A DNA stretch of 7,174 nucleotides. Source: Variovorax sp. GTDB taxonomy: Bacteria > Pseudomonadota > Gammaproteobacteria > Burkholderiales > Burkholderiaceae_C. The stretch is from NCBI GenBank assembly GCA_028292835.1, contig JAQGLP010000506.1, positions 1-7,174 on the forward strand, read 5' to 3'. The notes below the pieces were generated by a model that was given only the letters and a program-made list of their open reading frames with translations, was not told the DNA's origin and did not search any database. This document shows positions 5,129 to 7,174 of this stretch, one piece after another (the first letter of the stretch is position 1; every line of letters begins with the position of its first letter). The translations under genes were made by a program, and so were the position numbers.

Positions 5129-7174
5129 TTATCCCCTGGCCGCCACTGGCGCCGCGGGCGGCACCGCCAGCCGCGACGCGTTGAGCACGACCACCACCGA
5201 ACTGATGGCCATGCCGAGCCCGGCCAGCCAGGGCGGCAGCCAGCCGGCAAAGGCGAACGGCACCCACACCAGGTTGTAGCCGGCGGCCCACCACAGGTTT
5301 TGCCGCACCACCCGTATCGAGCGGCGCGCCTGCGCGATGGTCCGGGAAATGGCGGCGAGCGAATCGCCCAGCACGATGAAGTCGGAACGCGCCTGCGCCA
5401 GCGGAACGGCTTGGCCAAAGGCGAAGGAAGCGTGCGCGTGGGCGAGCACGGGCCCGTCGTTCAAGCCGTCGCCCACCATGGCGACACAACGACCGCGTGA
5501 CTGGAGTTGCCGCAACGCGCGCAGCTTGTCCTCGGGCGTGCAGTCGCCCCGGGCATGGCGGATACCGGCACGGGCCGCTATCTGGTGCGCCGCGCCGTCG
5601 CGGTCGCCCGACAGCAGATGAACGCTCAGGCCCTGCGCCTCCAGCGCGGCCACGGTGGCGATCGCATCGTCGCGCAGATCCTCGGCCAGCTCAAAGCTCG
5701 CGAGCCAGCCCTGGTCATCGGCCAGGTGAACCTGCGCCGCTCGCACGTGCCGCGGCGCACCGCCGCAAAACCGCACCGATCCCAGACGCAGGCGCCGGCC
5801 TCTACCGCCCATCCCGCCGCAGGGCCGCAATGTCCCTTCCACGCCCTGCCCCGCGCGCTCGGTGAAATCGGACAGGGTCCAGGGCGCAGGCGCCGGCTGC
5901 CGGGCGGACCACGCCTTGACCACCGCGCGGGCCGCCGGGTGCAACGACTGTGCGCCGAGCGCCGCGGCCAGTGCCAGCGCCTCGTCTTGCCGGACCCCGG
6001 GGCGGCTGTGGACCTGGTCAAGCCGGGGCGTGTCGCGCGTGAGCGTGCCGGTCTTGTCGAACACCACGGTATCGACCGCGGCCAATGCCTCCAGCGCCTG
6101 CAGATTGCGCACCATCACGCCGCCGCGCGCCAGAGCGCCGGCGCTGGCCAGCATCGCGGCTGGCGTGGCCAGCGACAGCGCGCATGGGCAGGTGGCAATC
6201 AATACCGCCACGGCCACCATCAGCGCCTTGCTGGAATCGACAGGCCACCACAGCGCGGCCGCCAGCGCCGCTGCCCCCAGCACCCCGACCAGGAAGGGCC
6301 GCGCCACACGGTCGGCCAGCCGGGCAAGACGGGGCTTGCACAACGAGGCACCCTCCATCAGCGCCACGATCTGCGCGAAGCGCGTGCTCGCGCCGATCGA
6401 TTCGACCTGCATCTGCACCGTCGAGGCCAGGTTGTAGCTGCCGGCCAGCACGCGGGCGCCGCAGGGGCGCGCGACAGGGTGCGATTCGCCGGTCAGCAGC
6501 GCCTCGTCGGCCGAGGTGTCGCCCACGACCACCACCCCGTCCGCCGGGAAGGCCTCGCCGGGCAGCACGCGCACCACATCGCCCACCGCCAGCCGCCGCA
6601 CCGCGACCCGTGTGAAGGCGCCATCGGCGCCAAGCCGCTCGATGCTGTCGGGCAGCCGGTTCACCAGCGCTTCCAGCGCGCCAGCCGTGCGGTCGCGCAG
6701 CCGCATCTCCAGCCAGCGCCCGGTCAGCAGGAAGAACACAAACATCGTGAGCGAATCGAAGTAGACCTCGTGGCCGAGCGGGCCCGCGACATCGAAGGTG
6801 CCGGCGCTGCTGACCGCGAAGGTGATCGCCATGCCGAGCGCGACCGGCAGGTCCATGCCGATGCGGCGCTGGCCCAGGTCGCGCAGCGCGTTGCGGAAGA
6901 AGGGACCGCACGAGAAGAACATCACCGGCAGCGTCAGCACCCAGGAGGCCCAGCGCAGCAGCCGCACGGCGTCGGGCGTCATGTCGCCGGGTTGCGCGAT
7001 GTAGGCGGGATAGGCGTACATCATCACCTGCATCATGCAAAAGCCCGCGACCAGCCAGCGCCAGAGTGCCAGCCGCGCCGCGCGCGAGCGCCGGGTGCTG
7101 GCGAGCACGTCGCCCACTGGCAGCAGGCGGTAGCCGGCGGCGGCCGAGGCCTCGAACCAGCGCGACGGCTTGAG
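5129..7174 (-). CDS. ccoI: CcoI/FixI copper-translocating P1B-type ATPase (5' end outside window)
   Basis: This inner-membrane P-type ATPase of the CopA2/FixI branch moves copper outward for the CuB centre of cbb3 oxidase. The frame is open to the right window edge, giving 681 residues (numbered here from the edge). The first ~20 residues look like the end of the N-terminal metal-binding region, whose CxxC is out of view; the GTG at 7117 is internal, not a start. Visible motifs are actuator TGES (228-231), metal-binding CPC in the sixth membrane helix (329-331), phosphorylation DKTGT (373-377), nucleotide-binding HP (412-413) and GQGVEG (442-447), and hinge GDGLND (568-573). About eight hydrophobic helices are seen: four before the actuator, two around CPC and two at the C-terminus. 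The GMDLPVALG stretch and the CPC context suit CcoI rather than a general CopA detoxification pump. It ends 7 nt before ccoS, fitting one transcript. All catalytic motifs are intact. Confidence 0.95.
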   Translation of the reverse strand, partial: LKPSRWFEASAAAGYRLLPVGDVLASTRRSRAARLALWRWLVAGFCMMQVMMYAYPAYIAQPGDMTPDAVRLLRWASWVLTLPVMFFSCGPFFRNALRDLGQRRIGMDLPVALGMAITFAVSSAGTFDVAGPLGHEVYFDSLTMFVFFLLTGRWLEMRLRDRTAGALEALVNRLPDSIERLGADGAFTRVAVRRLAVGDVVRVLPGEAFPADGVVVVGDTSADEALLTGESHPVARPCGARVLAGSYNLASTVQMQVESIGASTRFAQIVALMEGASLCKPRLARLADRVARPFLVGVLGAAALAAALWWPVDSSKALMVAVAVLIATCPCALSLATPAAMLASAGALARGGVMVRNLQALEALAAVDTVVFDKTGTLTRDTPRLDQVHSRPGVRQDEALALAAALGAQSLHPAARAVVKAWSARQPAPAPWTLSDFTERAGQGVEGTLRPCGGMGGRGRRLRLGSVRFCGGAPRHVRAAQVHLADDQGWLASFELAEDLRDDAIATVAALEAQGLSVHLLSGDRDGAAHQIAARAGIRHARGDCTPEDKLRALRQLQSRGRCVAMVGDGLNDGPVLAHAHASFAFGQAVPLAQARSDFIVLGDSLAAISRTIAQARRSIRVVRQNLWWAAGYNLVWVPFAFAGWLPPWLAGLGMAISSVVVVLNASRLAVPPAAPVAARG

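Noticed and set aside
5862..6615. Plus-strand frames opposite ccoI (5862-6437 and 6085-6615).
   Set aside because: Low-complexity A/S/P/R translations antisense to the conserved CPC, DKTGT and actuator regions of the ATPase.

Overview
The window is a compact, almost gap-free operon encoding a cbb3-type (C-family) haem-copper oxidase and its assembly factors, all read on the minus strand. From right to left (5'->3' on the coding strand) the order is ccoI (3' part, runs off the right edge), ccoS, ccoN, ccoO, ccoQ, ccoP, ccoG, ccoH, then the first few codons of a possible further gene at the left edge. High GC, the strong third-position GC bias that produces long shadow ORFs on both strands, and the protein sequences together suggest a Betaproteobacterium of the order Burkholderiales, most likely Comamonadaceae (Variovorax/Acidovorax/Hydrogenophaga-like). 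That placement is from memory of the families, not from a search.

Layout: 5129-7174 is the copper P1B-ATPase CcoI, lacking its N-terminal metal-binding part. 4984-5121 is the small assembly protein CcoS. 4918-4983 is the only real intergenic gap; it carries a perfect 14-bp FNR/ANR/FixK-type box (4974-4987) that overlaps the ccoS stop codon and is placed to drive ccoN. 1766-4917 holds the structural genes ccoN (haem b/b3-CuB catalytic subunit), ccoO (monohaem cytochrome c), ccoQ (45-residue stabilising subunit) and ccoP (dihaem cytochrome c). 321-1757 is ccoG, a membrane 2x[4Fe-4S] protein most probably starting at TTG. 27-302 is a short ccoH (FixH family). Gaps between genes are 4-18 nt apart from the promoter gap, and several Shine-Dalgarno sequences lie in the end of the preceding gene, so translation is probably tightly linked.

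How they work together: CcoN/O/Q/P form a high-affinity terminal oxidase that takes electrons from cytochrome c and reduces O2 at low oxygen tension. CcoI moves copper across the inner membrane for the CuB centre, CcoG probably keeps copper reduced for hand-over, and CcoS and CcoH help cofactor insertion and subunit assembly. The FNR-type box fits induction under low oxygen. Every catalytic ligand I could check is present, so the enzyme looks functional.

I found no previously undescribed system here. The points worth a second look are the promoter box overlapping a stop codon, the I-S-N-O-Q-P-G-H gene order, the TTG start of ccoG and the short CcoH. No RNA genes, mobile elements, CRISPR arrays, long repeats or convincing terminators were seen.
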